A stretch of DNA of 45,995 bases, from assembly GCA_012514315.1 (NCBI GenBank), contig JAAZAN010000242.1, positions 1 to 45,995 on the forward strand, in the 5' to 3' direction. The notes under the pieces were generated by a model. That model was not told the DNA's origin, ran no database searches, and worked only from the letters and a program-made list of their open reading frames with translations. The first letter of the stretch is position 1. Each line of letters opens with the position of its first letter. Below, in pieces: positions 25,105 to 32,646 of this stretch. The DNA comes from Chloroflexota bacterium (GTDB lineage Bacteria > Chloroflexota > Anaerolineae > B4-G1). A program made the position numbers and the translations under genes.

Positions 25105-26368
25105 GTAGCATGACCTCCACTCTGCTCCCTGCAGGGGCCTCACGCCAGTCCTCGGGGATGATAGCCAGTGCGTTGGCCTTGACCATCGAGCTCAGAATTC
25201 CCGAATCCTGGTCGCCGGTCAGGTGCGCATGATATTGTCCCGCGTGATATGTGAGGCAGACACGTACGTAGTGTCGGCGGTCGTCCTTGTCCGGTATGGA
25301 GTCCGCCAGCACGGCGTCCACTGTTCGACGGTACAGGGTCCCGGCGCCCTGCATCTGCAGGATCGCAGGCCTCAGGAATGTCTCAAAGGACACCATCGCC
25401 GAGACGGGGTTGCCGGGTAATCCAATGACTGGAATCCGTCTTGTGTCGTGATCCCCTCTCACCGTCTGCCGGTTCCCGATGTGGCCGAAAGCCAGGGGTT
25501 TGCCCGGTTTCATCCGCACTCGCCAGAAGTCGATCTCGCCTTCGGCAGCCAGGATGTCTTTGACGATGTCGAAATCCCCAACCGATACGCCGCCCGACGT
25601 GATCAGAAGGTCGACCCGTTGGTCAAGCGCGCCTCGGATCTTGGCCGACAGCTCATCTGCCCGATCGCGCGCGATGCCGAGAAGAACGGGGATCCCGCCC
25701 GCCTGGACGACTTGGGCGAAGTTGGAGAAACTGTTGGAGTTGCGGATCTTGCCAGGCGCCAGGGGTTCGCCGACCTCGACCAGCTCATCCCCGGTCGCCA
25801 GGATGCCTACCCGTGGCCGCCTTCCGACCGATACAGTCTCGATTCCCAGTGCTGCCAGTACACCCAGCTCCTGAGGGCGGATCAGCGTCCCGCGCTCCAT
25901 CGCTCGTTCCCCACGCCGAAGGTCCTGCCCGGCTGGCCGGACAAACTGACCGGATGTGGCGCTGACGTAGATGTTGACCGAATCCCCCTCGATGTCGGTA
26001 TCCTCTACGCGGACGATAGCGTCCGCGCCCTCAGGCAACGGCGCGCCTGTCATGATCCGCAGCGCGGTATCTTGAGTGACCGCAGTGTCAGCTACGTAAC
26101 CGGCGGCCAGATCCCCGATCACCCGCAGACGCTTGGGTACATCGCGGGTTGCCCCGCGCGTGTCTGATGCTCGCACGGCGTAGCCATCCATCGCTGAGTT
26201 GGCGTACGGCGGGATGTCCACATCGGCCACGATATCCTCGGCCAGGATACGGTTCAGCGAGTCCAGCATCGAGACGCGCTCTGGGTCTAGCGTATGGCAC
26301 GCTCGCAGCACCCTGTCTCGAGCTTCCTCTACACTCAGCATGGACTGTTGCTTGTCTCGCTTCTCCAT
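25097..26368 (-). CDS. moeA: Molybdopterin molybdenumtransferase MoeA
   Basis: A 423-residue MoeA. It inserts molybdate into adenylylated molybdopterin, the last step of cofactor assembly. Visible signatures are IPPYANSAMDGYAVR, RIMTGAPLPEGADAIVRVEDT, GILATGDELVEVGEPL, ITSGGVSVGDFDIVKDIL, KPGKPLAFGHI and GLPGNPVSAMVSFE. A C-terminal domain with GDQDSGILSSMVKANAL completes it. The ATG at 26368 overlaps the end of moaE by 34 bases. Length matches the family (about 400-420). Confidence 0.97.
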   Translation of the reverse strand: MEKRDKQQSMLSVEEARDRVLRACHTLDPERVSMLDSLNRILAEDIVADVDIPPYANSAMDGYAVRASDTRGATRDVPKRLRVIGDLAAGYVADTAVTQDTALRIMTGAPLPEGADAIVRVEDTDIEGDSVNIYVSATSGQFVRPAGQDLRRGERAMERGTLIRPQELGVLAALGIETVSVGRRPRVGILATGDELVEVGEPLAPGKIRNSNSFSNFAQVVQAGGIPVLLGIARDRADELSAKIRGALDQRVDLLITSGGVSVGDFDIVKDILAAEGEIDFWRVRMKPGKPLAFGHIGNRQTVRGDHDTRRIPVIGLPGNPVSAMVSFETFLRPAILQMQGAGTLYRRTVDAVLADSIPDKDDRRHYVRVCLTYHAGQYHAHLTGDQDSGILSSMVKANALAIIPEDWREAPAGSRVEVMLLD

Positions 26369-26766
26369 TCCTCACCATCCATCCATACTTCTTTCTTCCA
26401 GATTGGCACGATCTCCTTCAGTCGATCGATTGCGTAGTGAAGAGCCTCGAACGTGTCTTGACGATGTGCTGCCGCCAGAGCGATCACCACGCTGATCTCT
26501 CCGACATTGAGCTGCCCAATCCGATGGACAATCGCGACTTGGTTGATGGTTGCCCACTGATTGCGGATCTCTGTCCCAATCTCACCCAGAGAGGCTTCCG
26601 CCATCTCTGGATAGGCTTCGTACTCCAGATAGCGGACCGGTCGACCACCCGTTGAACCGCGCACGACGCCGACAAACGTCGTCACTGCGCCGATGGTGGG
26701 GGTGTTCACGCGGTTCACTACGTCGTCGACCGAGATTGCCTCGGTCGTGATCTCGAACTGTTTCAT
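26335..26766 (-). CDS. moaE: Molybdopterin synthase catalytic subunit MoaE
   Basis: A 143-residue MoaE, the large subunit of molybdopterin synthase, which adds two sulfurs from the MoaD thiocarboxylate to cyclic pyranopterin phosphate. Typical blocks are GAVTTFVGVVRG, YLEYEAYPEMAE, VHRIGQLNVGE and the catalytic Lys region PIWKKEVWMDGEEW. AGGAG lies seven bases before the ATG. It lies between moaD and moeA. Confidence 0.97.
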   Translation of the reverse strand: MKQFEITTEAISVDDVVNRVNTPTIGAVTTFVGVVRGSTGGRPVRYLEYEAYPEMAEASLGEIGTEIRNQWATINQVAIVHRIGQLNVGEISVVIALAAAHRQDTFEALHYAIDRLKEIVPIWKKEVWMDGEEWRSETSNSPC

Positions 26767-26846
26767 TCGTTGGCTCCTGCTGTTCTGCGTCGCATGAGCA
26801 GTGATATGTCGCGTGGCCGGTAATGTGCCGCGTCGGCGGGATTGTG

Positions 26847-27125
26847 TTAGCCTCCGCCTACAGGGGGGAGGCAGGCCACTTCATCTCCATCCTGCAGCAC
26901 CGTCTGCATACCCACATACGCTCGGTTGACAGCGACGCTCATAAAGCGCATATGTGTGCTGAGTATGGGATGACGGTCCACGAGCAACTTGAGCAACTCG
27001 TTGACCGTTGAACCGGCTGTGATCTCCAGGTCCATTTCGCTTGTGCCCAGCGCTTCTCGTGGAGCTGCGAAGAACTTCACTTTGACCCGAATGCGGTGGG
27101 CGCCAGGCTCATTCGTGTGGCTCAT
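26847..27125 (-). CDS. moaD: Molybdopterin synthase sulfur carrier MoaD
   Basis: A 92-residue ubiquitin-like sulfur carrier. It ends CLPPVGGG, giving the C-terminal Gly-Gly that is adenylylated and thiocarboxylated. The N-terminal strand [16 protein letters not shown] and [13 protein letters not shown] fit the beta-grasp fold. ATG at 27125 overlaps the moaC stop as ATGA, so it is preferred over the in-frame ATG at 27134. No MoeB-like activating enzyme is present in the window. Confidence 0.93.
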   Translation of the reverse strand: MSHTNEPGAHRIRVKVKFFAAPREALGTSEMDLEITAGSTVNELLKLLVDRHPILSTHMRFMSVAVNRAYVGMQTVLQDGDEVACLPPVGGG

Positions 27126-27607
27126 AGTCCCCATTCCTCCAGAACGAGGTCTCCGCTCTTGCCACCGCTCTTTCGAACGAGACGGATATTGTCGATGCGG
27201 GTCGACTTCTCAACCGCCTTGGTCATATCGTAGATCGTCAGCGCGGCGACACTGACGGCGGTCAGCGCCTCCATCTCCACCCCGGTTTGGCCGTGGCTCG
27301 AGGCGGTGGCCTCGATGATAATGCACGCCTCCTCCTCGTTGATTGTGAAGGACACGTCAACCATCGAGAGCGGCAGAGGGTGGCACAGTGGAATCAGCTC
27401 TGATGTGCGTTTGGCAGCCATAATACCGGCAATCTGGGCCACAGACAGTACATCGCCCTTGGCCACTCCCTGTTGCGAGATCAGCCGCAGGGTCTCCGGG
27501 CGCATCCTCACTTCACCCCTGGCGACGGCGACGCGATCGGTCTCCGGTTTTCCACCCACATCGACCATCCGTGCTCGTCCATCTGCGTACGTATGGGATA
27601 GCTCCAC
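27122..27607 (-). CDS. moaC: Cyclic pyranopterin monophosphate synthase MoaC
   Basis: A 161-residue MoaC, which works with MoaA to make cyclic pyranopterin monophosphate from GTP. The start is GTG at 27607: it gives the family-typical N-terminus ([19 protein letters not shown]) and has AAGGA eight bases upstream; an ATG at 27625 lacks this. Conserved blocks include [43 protein letters not shown] and [10 protein letters not shown]. It overlaps moaD by four bases. Confidence 0.96.
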   Translation of the reverse strand: MELSHTYADGRARMVDVGGKPETDRVAVARGEVRMRPETLRLISQQGVAKGDVLSVAQIAGIMAAKRTSELIPLCHPLPLSMVDVSFTINEEEACIIIEATASSHGQTGVEMEALTAVSVAALTIYDMTKAVEKSTRIDNIRLVRKSGGKSGDLVLEEWGL

Positions 27608-27638
27608 ATGCCTCTTCCTTATCATCTGGTTGGCTCTA

Positions 27639-28634
27639 CTAACCGCCGATCTCGGACATCACGCGTTTCGACGATGGTGCACAGTCCGATAGGTGGTGCC
27701 GGTCAGGTTTGCCCCGAATGCCTTCCAGAATCAACGCTCTGATCTGTGCCCGGTCAGCGCCTAGGCGGAGCGGAGTGCGTAGATCGATCTCTTGATCCGA
27801 TAGGAGACATGGCCGCAACTGGCCGTCGGCCGTCAGACGCAGTCGGTTGCAGCTCGTGCAGAAATGCTCGCTGACTGGCGTGATAAATCCAATAGTCCCC
27901 TTCGCGTCTGGCAGACGGTAGTAGCGGGCAGGCCCACCCCCAGTGATGACCTTGGCGGGTTCCAGCGGCCCCAGGACGCGCTCAATCTGATCGCGAATCT
28001 CCTGCGCCGTAACGACTTCATCGCGCCAACCCTCGTCCACGACGCCACACTGCCCAATTGGCATCACCTCGATAAAGCGCACGTTCCATTCCAGGTCCAC
28101 CGTCTGGCGTGCGAAGTCCACGACTTCATCGTCGTTCAAGCCTCGAATGACTACCGTGTTGATCTTGATCGGGCTCAATCCGGCTTCTTGAGCGGCGTGC
28201 ATCCCCTCGAACACTTTCTCAAGATGCCCCAGGCGAGTGATGCTCTCATACCGCGAGGGACGCAGGGTGTCCAAACTGATGTTCACCCGGTGTAGTCCGG
28301 CTTGGGCCAAGGCGTGAGCGTGTCGTTTGAGTGCCACACCATTCGTCGTCATCGAGAGGTCATCGATCCCCGGCATTGCCGCGATCATCTTCACTAACTC
28401 CGCTACCCCTGGGCGCACGAGTGGCTCACCACCTGTGAGACGCACTTTGGTGATGCCCAGCTCCGCCGCTGCTCTCACGATTTCGGCAATCTCCTCATAA
28501 CGAAGGATGTCCGTATGAGGGCGCCAGGGGATACCCTCGGGCGGCATGCAGTACACGCAGCGCAAGTTGCATCGGTCTGTGACCGACACGCGTAAGTAGC
28601 TGATTGTGCGGCTGTGCGTATCCACTTGTGTCAT
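27639..28634 (-). CDS. moaA: GTP 3',8-cyclase MoaA (radical SAM)
   Basis: A 331-residue radical SAM enzyme that converts GTP to 3',8-cyclo-H2GTP. The N-terminal cluster motif is CNLRCVYC, followed by [12 protein letters not shown]. The second, C-terminal cluster is [18 protein letters not shown]. It ends in SEIGG, the Gly-Gly tail required in this family. It is first in the moaA-moaC-moaD-moaE-moeA order. The ribosome site before the ATG is weak. Confidence 0.97.
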   Translation of the reverse strand: MTQVDTHSRTISYLRVSVTDRCNLRCVYCMPPEGIPWRPHTDILRYEEIAEIVRAAAELGITKVRLTGGEPLVRPGVAELVKMIAAMPGIDDLSMTTNGVALKRHAHALAQAGLHRVNISLDTLRPSRYESITRLGHLEKVFEGMHAAQEAGLSPIKINTVVIRGLNDDEVVDFARQTVDLEWNVRFIEVMPIGQCGVVDEGWRDEVVTAQEIRDQIERVLGPLEPAKVITGGGPARYYRLPDAKGTIGFITPVSEHFCTSCNRLRLTADGQLRPCLLSDQEIDLRTPLRLGADRAQIRALILEGIRGKPDRHHLSDCAPSSKRVMSEIGG

Positions 28635-28906
28635 CTGGCTGAACTCGTCAAGTATCCCGCCCGCCTACGTCCGTTGCTATCTAGAAACTAAGGGCGCCCA
28701 CACGGAAGCCGGTGGACGCCGGTGCACGCGATGGATCGTCTGGCCTGCTCCTGGAAACGCAGATGCTTAGGGACCGGTTCTGATGGTATCTGCCCTCAGT
28801 GCTGTCTGTTCTTTCAGGCCGGCCACACCGCGATCGCGCGCTGGCCCATCGTTGGCAACCTCTCCCCTGTCGGGCGCGGTGACAGCCTTCGTCTCTACCA
28901 TAGAAT
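28635..28906. other. Intergenic region upstream of moaA
   Basis: 272 bases with no convincing gene. A short direct repeat, GCCGGTG-GAC-GCCGGTG, lies near 28710-28726. I looked for a molybdenum-cofactor riboswitch on the minus strand but could not recognise its conserved core. No strong promoter pair was found, so moaA may be read from the ridA-ppk2 transcript or from a promoter I cannot see. Confidence 0.4.
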
Positions 28907-29710
28907 CTACTCGATGGTGATCTTCGCCGGATCGAACGACACCTCTGGATAACTCATGTTTAGGCCCTTCAGCGTCTCGACGATGATCTTACCCACCAAC
29001 AGATTCCGATACCACTTGCGGTTCGCGGGAATGATGTACCACGGCGCCCAGGGTGTGCTGGTCTTGCTCAACACGTCCTCGTAGGCCTTGATGTACTTAG
29101 GCCACAGGGCTCGCTCTTTCAGATCGCCAGGGTCGAACTTCCATCGTTTGTCCGGTTCATCCAGACGAGACTGTAATCGCTCCTTCTGCTCGTCAGCGTC
29201 GATGTGCAGATAGAACTTGAGGATCGTCGTGCCCTCGTCAGCAAGCAGACGCTCAAAGTTGTTGATGTGCTCGTATCGTCTGGACCAGACCTCTTTGGGA
29301 ACCAGGCTGTGAACCCGAACCACCAGGACATCCTCGTAATGGCTGCGGTTGAAGATCGTGATCTGCCCTGTGCCGGGTGTCTGTTTGTGAACGCGCCACA
29401 GATAGTCGTGCGCCAGTTCCTCCGCGGTGGGTTGCTTGAAGCTGGCAACCCGAACGCCTTGGGGATTCACCCCGTCGAAGACATGTCGGATTGTGCCATC
29501 TTTCCCTGCGGTATCCATGGCCTGAAGTATGATCAGGACTCGATGCTTGTTCTCAGCATAGAGCAGTTCCTGAAGCATCTCGAGATCGTGGTTGATCTCG
29601 AGTAGGCTCTTCAAGCCCTCGATCTTACCTTCTGGACACAGGCGCTTGTCGTCGGGGTCCCATTTACTGAGGTCAACCTCGCTCCCTGACTTGATAAGAT
29701 ATTCTTTCAC
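28907..29710 (-). CDS. PPK2-family polyphosphate:nucleotide phosphotransferase
   Basis: A 267-residue PPK2 enzyme. It moves phosphate between polyphosphate and nucleotides (NMP or NDP). Walker A is AMDTAGKDG (K70), the Walker B-like block is IFNRSHYEDVLVVRV (119-133), and the lid region is DEPDKRWKFDPGDLKER. The start is GTG at 29710, with GGAGG five bases upstream; an in-frame GTG at 29725 is less well placed. It follows ridA by 68 bases. Single-domain length fits the short PPK2 classes, and the exact class (I, II or III) needs alignment. It gives independent evidence of polyphosphate use near the CHAD/CYTH operon. Confidence 0.92.
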   Translation of the reverse strand: MKEYLIKSGSEVDLSKWDPDDKRLCPEGKIEGLKSLLEINHDLEMLQELLYAENKHRVLIILQAMDTAGKDGTIRHVFDGVNPQGVRVASFKQPTAEELAHDYLWRVHKQTPGTGQITIFNRSHYEDVLVVRVHSLVPKEVWSRRYEHINNFERLLADEGTTILKFYLHIDADEQKERLQSRLDEPDKRWKFDPGDLKERALWPKYIKAYEDVLSKTSTPWAPWYIIPANRKWYRNLLVGKIIVETLKGLNMSYPEVSFDPAKITIE

Positions 29711-29778
29711 GACTACCTCCAGCACCGAACCTGTGGGGTGGGAGCCAACTGCACAAGGCCCCAGATGAACTCACGCTG

Positions 29779-30195
29779 TCACAGATCAACCGTGGGGTGG
29801 CAAGCACACGCCAGCCCTATGGCCTCTATCTCAACACGCCCACCCAACGGCAGCGCGGCGACCTGAACAGCAGAACGAGCGGGGGGTTCGTCCGCAAAGA
29901 ACTCGGCGTATACCGCATTCATGCGCGCGAACTCGCTCATGTCGGCCAGGAACACGGTGGTCTTGACCACGTGACGGAGACAGGAGCCGCCGGCCTCGAG
30001 CACGGCCTTCAGGTTGTTCAGTGCTTGCCGGGTCTGACTCTCGATATCTGGCCCGGCAAACTCCTTAGTCCCTGGCACAAGCCCCAGCTGGCCAGCCGTG
30101 AATACCAATTCTCCTGCGTGGACCCCCTGCGAATACGGGCCAACTGCCGCAGGTGCACGGTCGGTTGAGACGCTCGTTTTGTCCGGACTGCACAT
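29779..30195 (-). CDS. ridA: RidA/YjgF-family enamine/imine deaminase
   Basis: A 138-residue RidA-type protein. The family hydrolyses reactive 2-aminoacrylate-type enamines released by PLP enzymes. Conserved blocks are PAAVGPYSQGV, ELVFTAGQLGL, QTRQALNNLKAVLEAGG, VVKTTVFLADMSEF and the active-site Arg in PARSAVQVAALPLGGRVEIEAI. The ATG at 30195 has AGGAG six bases upstream; the open frame extends to 30504 but that part is leader DNA containing the promoter. Transcription comes from a consensus promoter at 30310-30338. Confidence 0.93.
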   Translation of the reverse strand: MCSPDKTSVSTDRAPAAVGPYSQGVHAGELVFTAGQLGLVPGTKEFAGPDIESQTRQALNNLKAVLEAGGSCLRHVVKTTVFLADMSEFARMNAVYAEFFADEPPARSAVQVAALPLGGRVEIEAIGLACACHPTVDL

Positions 30196-30235
30196 CGCTC
30201 TCTCCTGTCGTACAAGAATGGATCCTGCTGTCTGA

Positions 30236-30251
30236 TGAGAAGTGCTTCTCA
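30236..30251. promoter_or_regulatory. 16-base palindrome in the ridA leader
   Basis: TGAGAAG-TG-CTTCTCA is a perfect inverted repeat of seven bases with a two-base spacer. It lies about 50-70 bases downstream of the predicted ridA transcription start. It may be a repressor operator acting as a roadblock. The spacer is too short for a stable RNA hairpin. Confidence 0.45.
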
Positions 30252-30309
30252 CGCACGCTGGGCGGATCCCAGAAATTGGCCAGCTTAAGGGTCTCCTGAC
30301 ACGGTCCGG

Positions 30310-30338
30310 ATTATATCGTGCTGAGCGATCTTTGTCAA
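30310..30338 (-). promoter_or_regulatory. Perfect consensus sigma70 promoter of ridA-ppk2
   Basis: On the minus strand, TTGACA (30338-30333), a spacer of exactly 17 bases and TATAAT (30315-30310). Both hexamers match consensus at every position. The start point would be near 30303, giving a 108-base leader before ridA. Confidence 0.88.
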
Positions 30339-30445
30339 AGCCGGCAGTGTATGAACCTCGACGGGTTGGGTGTACAATGAGGTTGCTCCTTAGCCTGTTG
30401 CATGGTCTGATATAGGTTTGAGCTAGACTTCCATCTTGCGTGATG

Positions 30446-30451
30446 TATAAT
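30446..30451 (+). promoter_or_regulatory. Candidate -10 box upstream of the glycosyltransferase pair
   Basis: TATAAT lies about 175 bases before the small membrane gene. No good -35 hexamer stands 16-18 bases upstream, so it is a weak candidate. It is divergent from the ridA promoter. Confidence 0.35.
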
Positions 30452-30626
30452 ACACTGAAGAGCGGAGCCGATACGCGGTTGGAGATCAGTCTGAGTTGGA
30501 TCATCTCCCCCGTCGGTCAAGTGTGCTCGTTTCTCGGCAGCGTGACACGCGCGTTGTCTGGTACTCTCAGGCCGGAAAAGGCCTTGCAGTGTCTCACTGA
30601 GGTCAGGAAGGGACGACGATCTCGCG

Positions 30627-30902
30627 ATGAGCAACCGGTGGAAGATGCGCCTGGCCTATGTGGTCGCAATACTACTCGCCTTCCTGATCGCGGCTGCAGT
30701 CTGGTTGAACGGGTGTTGCCTTCGGATTGCGTGGCTATCGCGGCCGCAGTGGGCGGTTCGCCTCGAGCCGACCGCGATAACCACGCACTGTCCGACTCGG
30801 TGGACGGGAGCGGGTGTGGCCCTGTTCTGGGGTGTGCTGGGCATCATGCTGGCCACAGCGATCGTTATTGCTGTGCATTCCTGGTATCGCTGGGACGGAT
30901 GA
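30627..30902 (+). CDS. Small two-helix membrane protein
   Basis: A 91-residue protein with two hydrophobic helices, around residues 8-28 (VVAILLAFLIAAAVWL) and 62-84 (GVALFWGVLGIMLATAIVIAV), with a short Cys- and Trp-containing loop between. I do not recognise the family. Its TGA overlaps the ATG of the glycosyltransferase gene (ATGA), so it is coupled to that gene and may assist it. The ribosome site (AGGAAGGGA) is farther than usual from the ATG. Confidence 0.6.
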   Translation: MSNRWKMRLAYVVAILLAFLIAAAVWLNGCCLRIAWLSRPQWAVRLEPTAITTHCPTRWTGAGVALFWGVLGIMLATAIVIAVHSWYRWDG

Positions 30903-32512
30903 TCCGTCCGTGTCGGCCCATTCGGGTTATCATGCTGCTACTCTTTCTGGTAGCGTTCCTGCTCCGTACCATCCCGCTCGACTGTCAGCCGCTCTGGCGC
31001 GACGAGATTGATGCGTTCCGCTTCGCCACAGCCCCGTGGTCGGAGATGCTGGCCAATCTCACCCGCCCGGGATGGAATGGTCCGCTCTACTTCCTGCTGC
31101 TCCGGTTCTGGGTTCTGGCGGTCGGCGAAACGGGCTTCGCTCTGCGCTTCTCTTCCGTCGTCTTCGGTGTGCTCTGTGTACCTCTGATCTACGTACTCGG
31201 ATGTAGGCTTCTTGGAAGGCCGGTGGCGTGGATGGCCGCGCTTCTAGTTGCGACCTCACCCTACTTCGTCTGGTATAGTCAGGAAGTGAAGATGTACACC
31301 CTTGTCCCCGCGTTGGCGCTCTTGGCGATCTACGCGTTGAGACGTGCTGTGCAGGGACGTGGCGTGGCGTGGTGGGCCGTGTTGACTATCGCGACCAGCC
31401 TGGCCGTGTATATGCACATCCTTGCCGCTCTTCTGATCCCTGTGGAGGTCTTGCTCTACTTCGTCTGGTGGCGCCACGCGCGACGGCGGTGGCGGGCCGC
31501 TGTGGTCAGTCTGTGCTCTCTGATGCTTCCGTACCTGCCCTTACTGTCCTGGCAAGCCCCAGCGGCATTTCAGTCCAGGGATACGGGATTCTATCCATAT
31601 ACTCTGGTTGAGATGGTGCGCATTTTGATCGGTGGTTGGGCGCTTGGGATTCAGCCTCAAGGAGGCCCGTGGGGAGTAGTCGCCTCGATTCTGGTAGCTT
31701 CCATCGGCATCCTATGTCCTGCCTTCGCTGCCGCGGCCAGAGCTGTTGGCCCCACGCGACGTGCGTCATCGCCATGCCAGGGCGTCACGCTCGAGGTGAT
31801 CGCCTTGTTGGTTTGGATCGTCGTCCCCGTGTCCGGCGTCGCCCTGATCTCGATCCGTCAGCCTATGTTCACTGATCGCTATCTGATCTGGGCTGCGCCG
31901 GCGCTTTACCTCTTGATTGGACTGGGTGTCGGCTTCGTCGCTAGCCTCGGACGTCCAGGGGGGGGAATCGCGATTTTCATGCTGGGCGCATTGCTCATCT
32001 TCAATGGGGTGAATCTCTGGTCGCAGGCGACAACGCCCATCAAGGCGGACTTTCGTGGGGCGACAGCCTATCTTCTGACATACGGTGAATCCCACCGCGA
32101 ACTCCCGCCTGCTCACGCGATCGTTGGCGCCGATCGGCCCTTTCGAGTGTATCTCCCTATGATTGTCGGTCCCACCAGTGGCATCGATGGACTGTTGGTG
32201 TTTCAGATTCCCCACGGCCGCCATTCGTTCGAGTACTATGCGCGTGGACAGCCCTATCACTGGGCGGATGGGTTGTATACCAATCATCGTCTGGCGGATG
32301 GATCCTACTTGCTGACTGCTGAGCAAGTGGATTGGCATATGGGCGATCTCGTCGCCGGCCATGATGTCGTCTGGCTGATAGCCACAGAGGCGGCGATGTG
32401 GGATGACAGAGGGCTGGTTCAGGGATGGCTGGATGCTTACATGCACCGTGAGGACGAGGCGCATTTTACGCGGGTTGATGTCTACCGCTATGTCCATCGC
32501 TCAGCTCCATAG
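30899..32512 (+). CDS. GT-C fold membrane glycosyltransferase (ArnT/PMT-like)
   Basis: A 537-residue polytopic protein. The first periplasmic loop has PLWRDEIDAFRFA, with the acidic residues expected for GT-C catalysis. ATSPYFVWYSQEVKMYTLVPAL matches the second conserved region of dolichyl-phosphate-mannose mannosyltransferase/ArnT relatives. About 10-12 helices fill residues 10-370, then a soluble C-terminal domain of some 150 residues follows. It probably moves a sugar from a polyprenyl-phosphate donor to a lipid or protein outside the membrane. The start at 30899 is fixed by the ATGA overlap; the frame extends upstream but is not coding. Confidence 0.85.
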   Translation: MIRPCRPIRVIMLLLFLVAFLLRTIPLDCQPLWRDEIDAFRFATAPWSEMLANLTRPGWNGPLYFLLLRFWVLAVGETGFALRFSSVVFGVLCVPLIYVLGCRLLGRPVAWMAALLVATSPYFVWYSQEVKMYTLVPALALLAIYALRRAVQGRGVAWWAVLTIATSLAVYMHILAALLIPVEVLLYFVWWRHARRRWRAAVVSLCSLMLPYLPLLSWQAPAAFQSRDTGFYPYTLVEMVRILIGGWALGIQPQGGPWGVVASILVASIGILCPAFAAAARAVGPTRRASSPCQGVTLEVIALLVWIVVPVSGVALISIRQPMFTDRYLIWAAPALYLLIGLGVGFVASLGRPGGGIAIFMLGALLIFNGVNLWSQATTPIKADFRGATAYLLTYGESHRELPPAHAIVGADRPFRVYLPMIVGPTSGIDGLLVFQIPHGRHSFEYYARGQPYHWADGLYTNHRLADGSYLLTAEQVDWHMGDLVAGHDVVWLIATEAAMWDDRGLVQGWLDAYMHREDEAHFTRVDVYRYVHRSAP

Positions 32513-32583
32513 CGCGTCGATTGTCCGCAGATCCTCTCCGCCTGTGGCGCGACGCCCTGACTGACCCTCTCGACGTCGCCGCC

Positions 32584-32613
32584 TTAGCGCTGACAGTGGG
32601 TTTGAGGTATAAT
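32584..32613 (+). promoter_or_regulatory. Probable gyrA promoter
   Basis: A perfect -10 box, TATAAT, at 32608-32613 is preceded by a weak -35 (TTAGCG, 32584-32589) at 18 bases. The gyrA start lies 34 bases downstream. The gap after the glycosyltransferase gene contains nothing else notable. Confidence 0.6.
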
Positions 32614-32646
32614 AGTATGTGGTGAGCTCGCTTTCGGAGGTAGTGC

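Noticed and set aside
28635-28906. Possible molybdenum-cofactor riboswitch before moaA
   Set aside because: I could not identify the conserved core by eye; a covariance-model search would be needed to claim it.
28722-28952. Short plus-strand frame upstream of moaA
   Set aside because: Cys- and Arg-rich, overlaps the ppk2 end, lacks a ribosome site and any recognisable pattern.
30337-30504. N-terminal extension of RidA to 30504
   Set aside because: The extension contains the consensus promoter and has no similarity to the family; the ATG at 30195 has a proper ribosome site.
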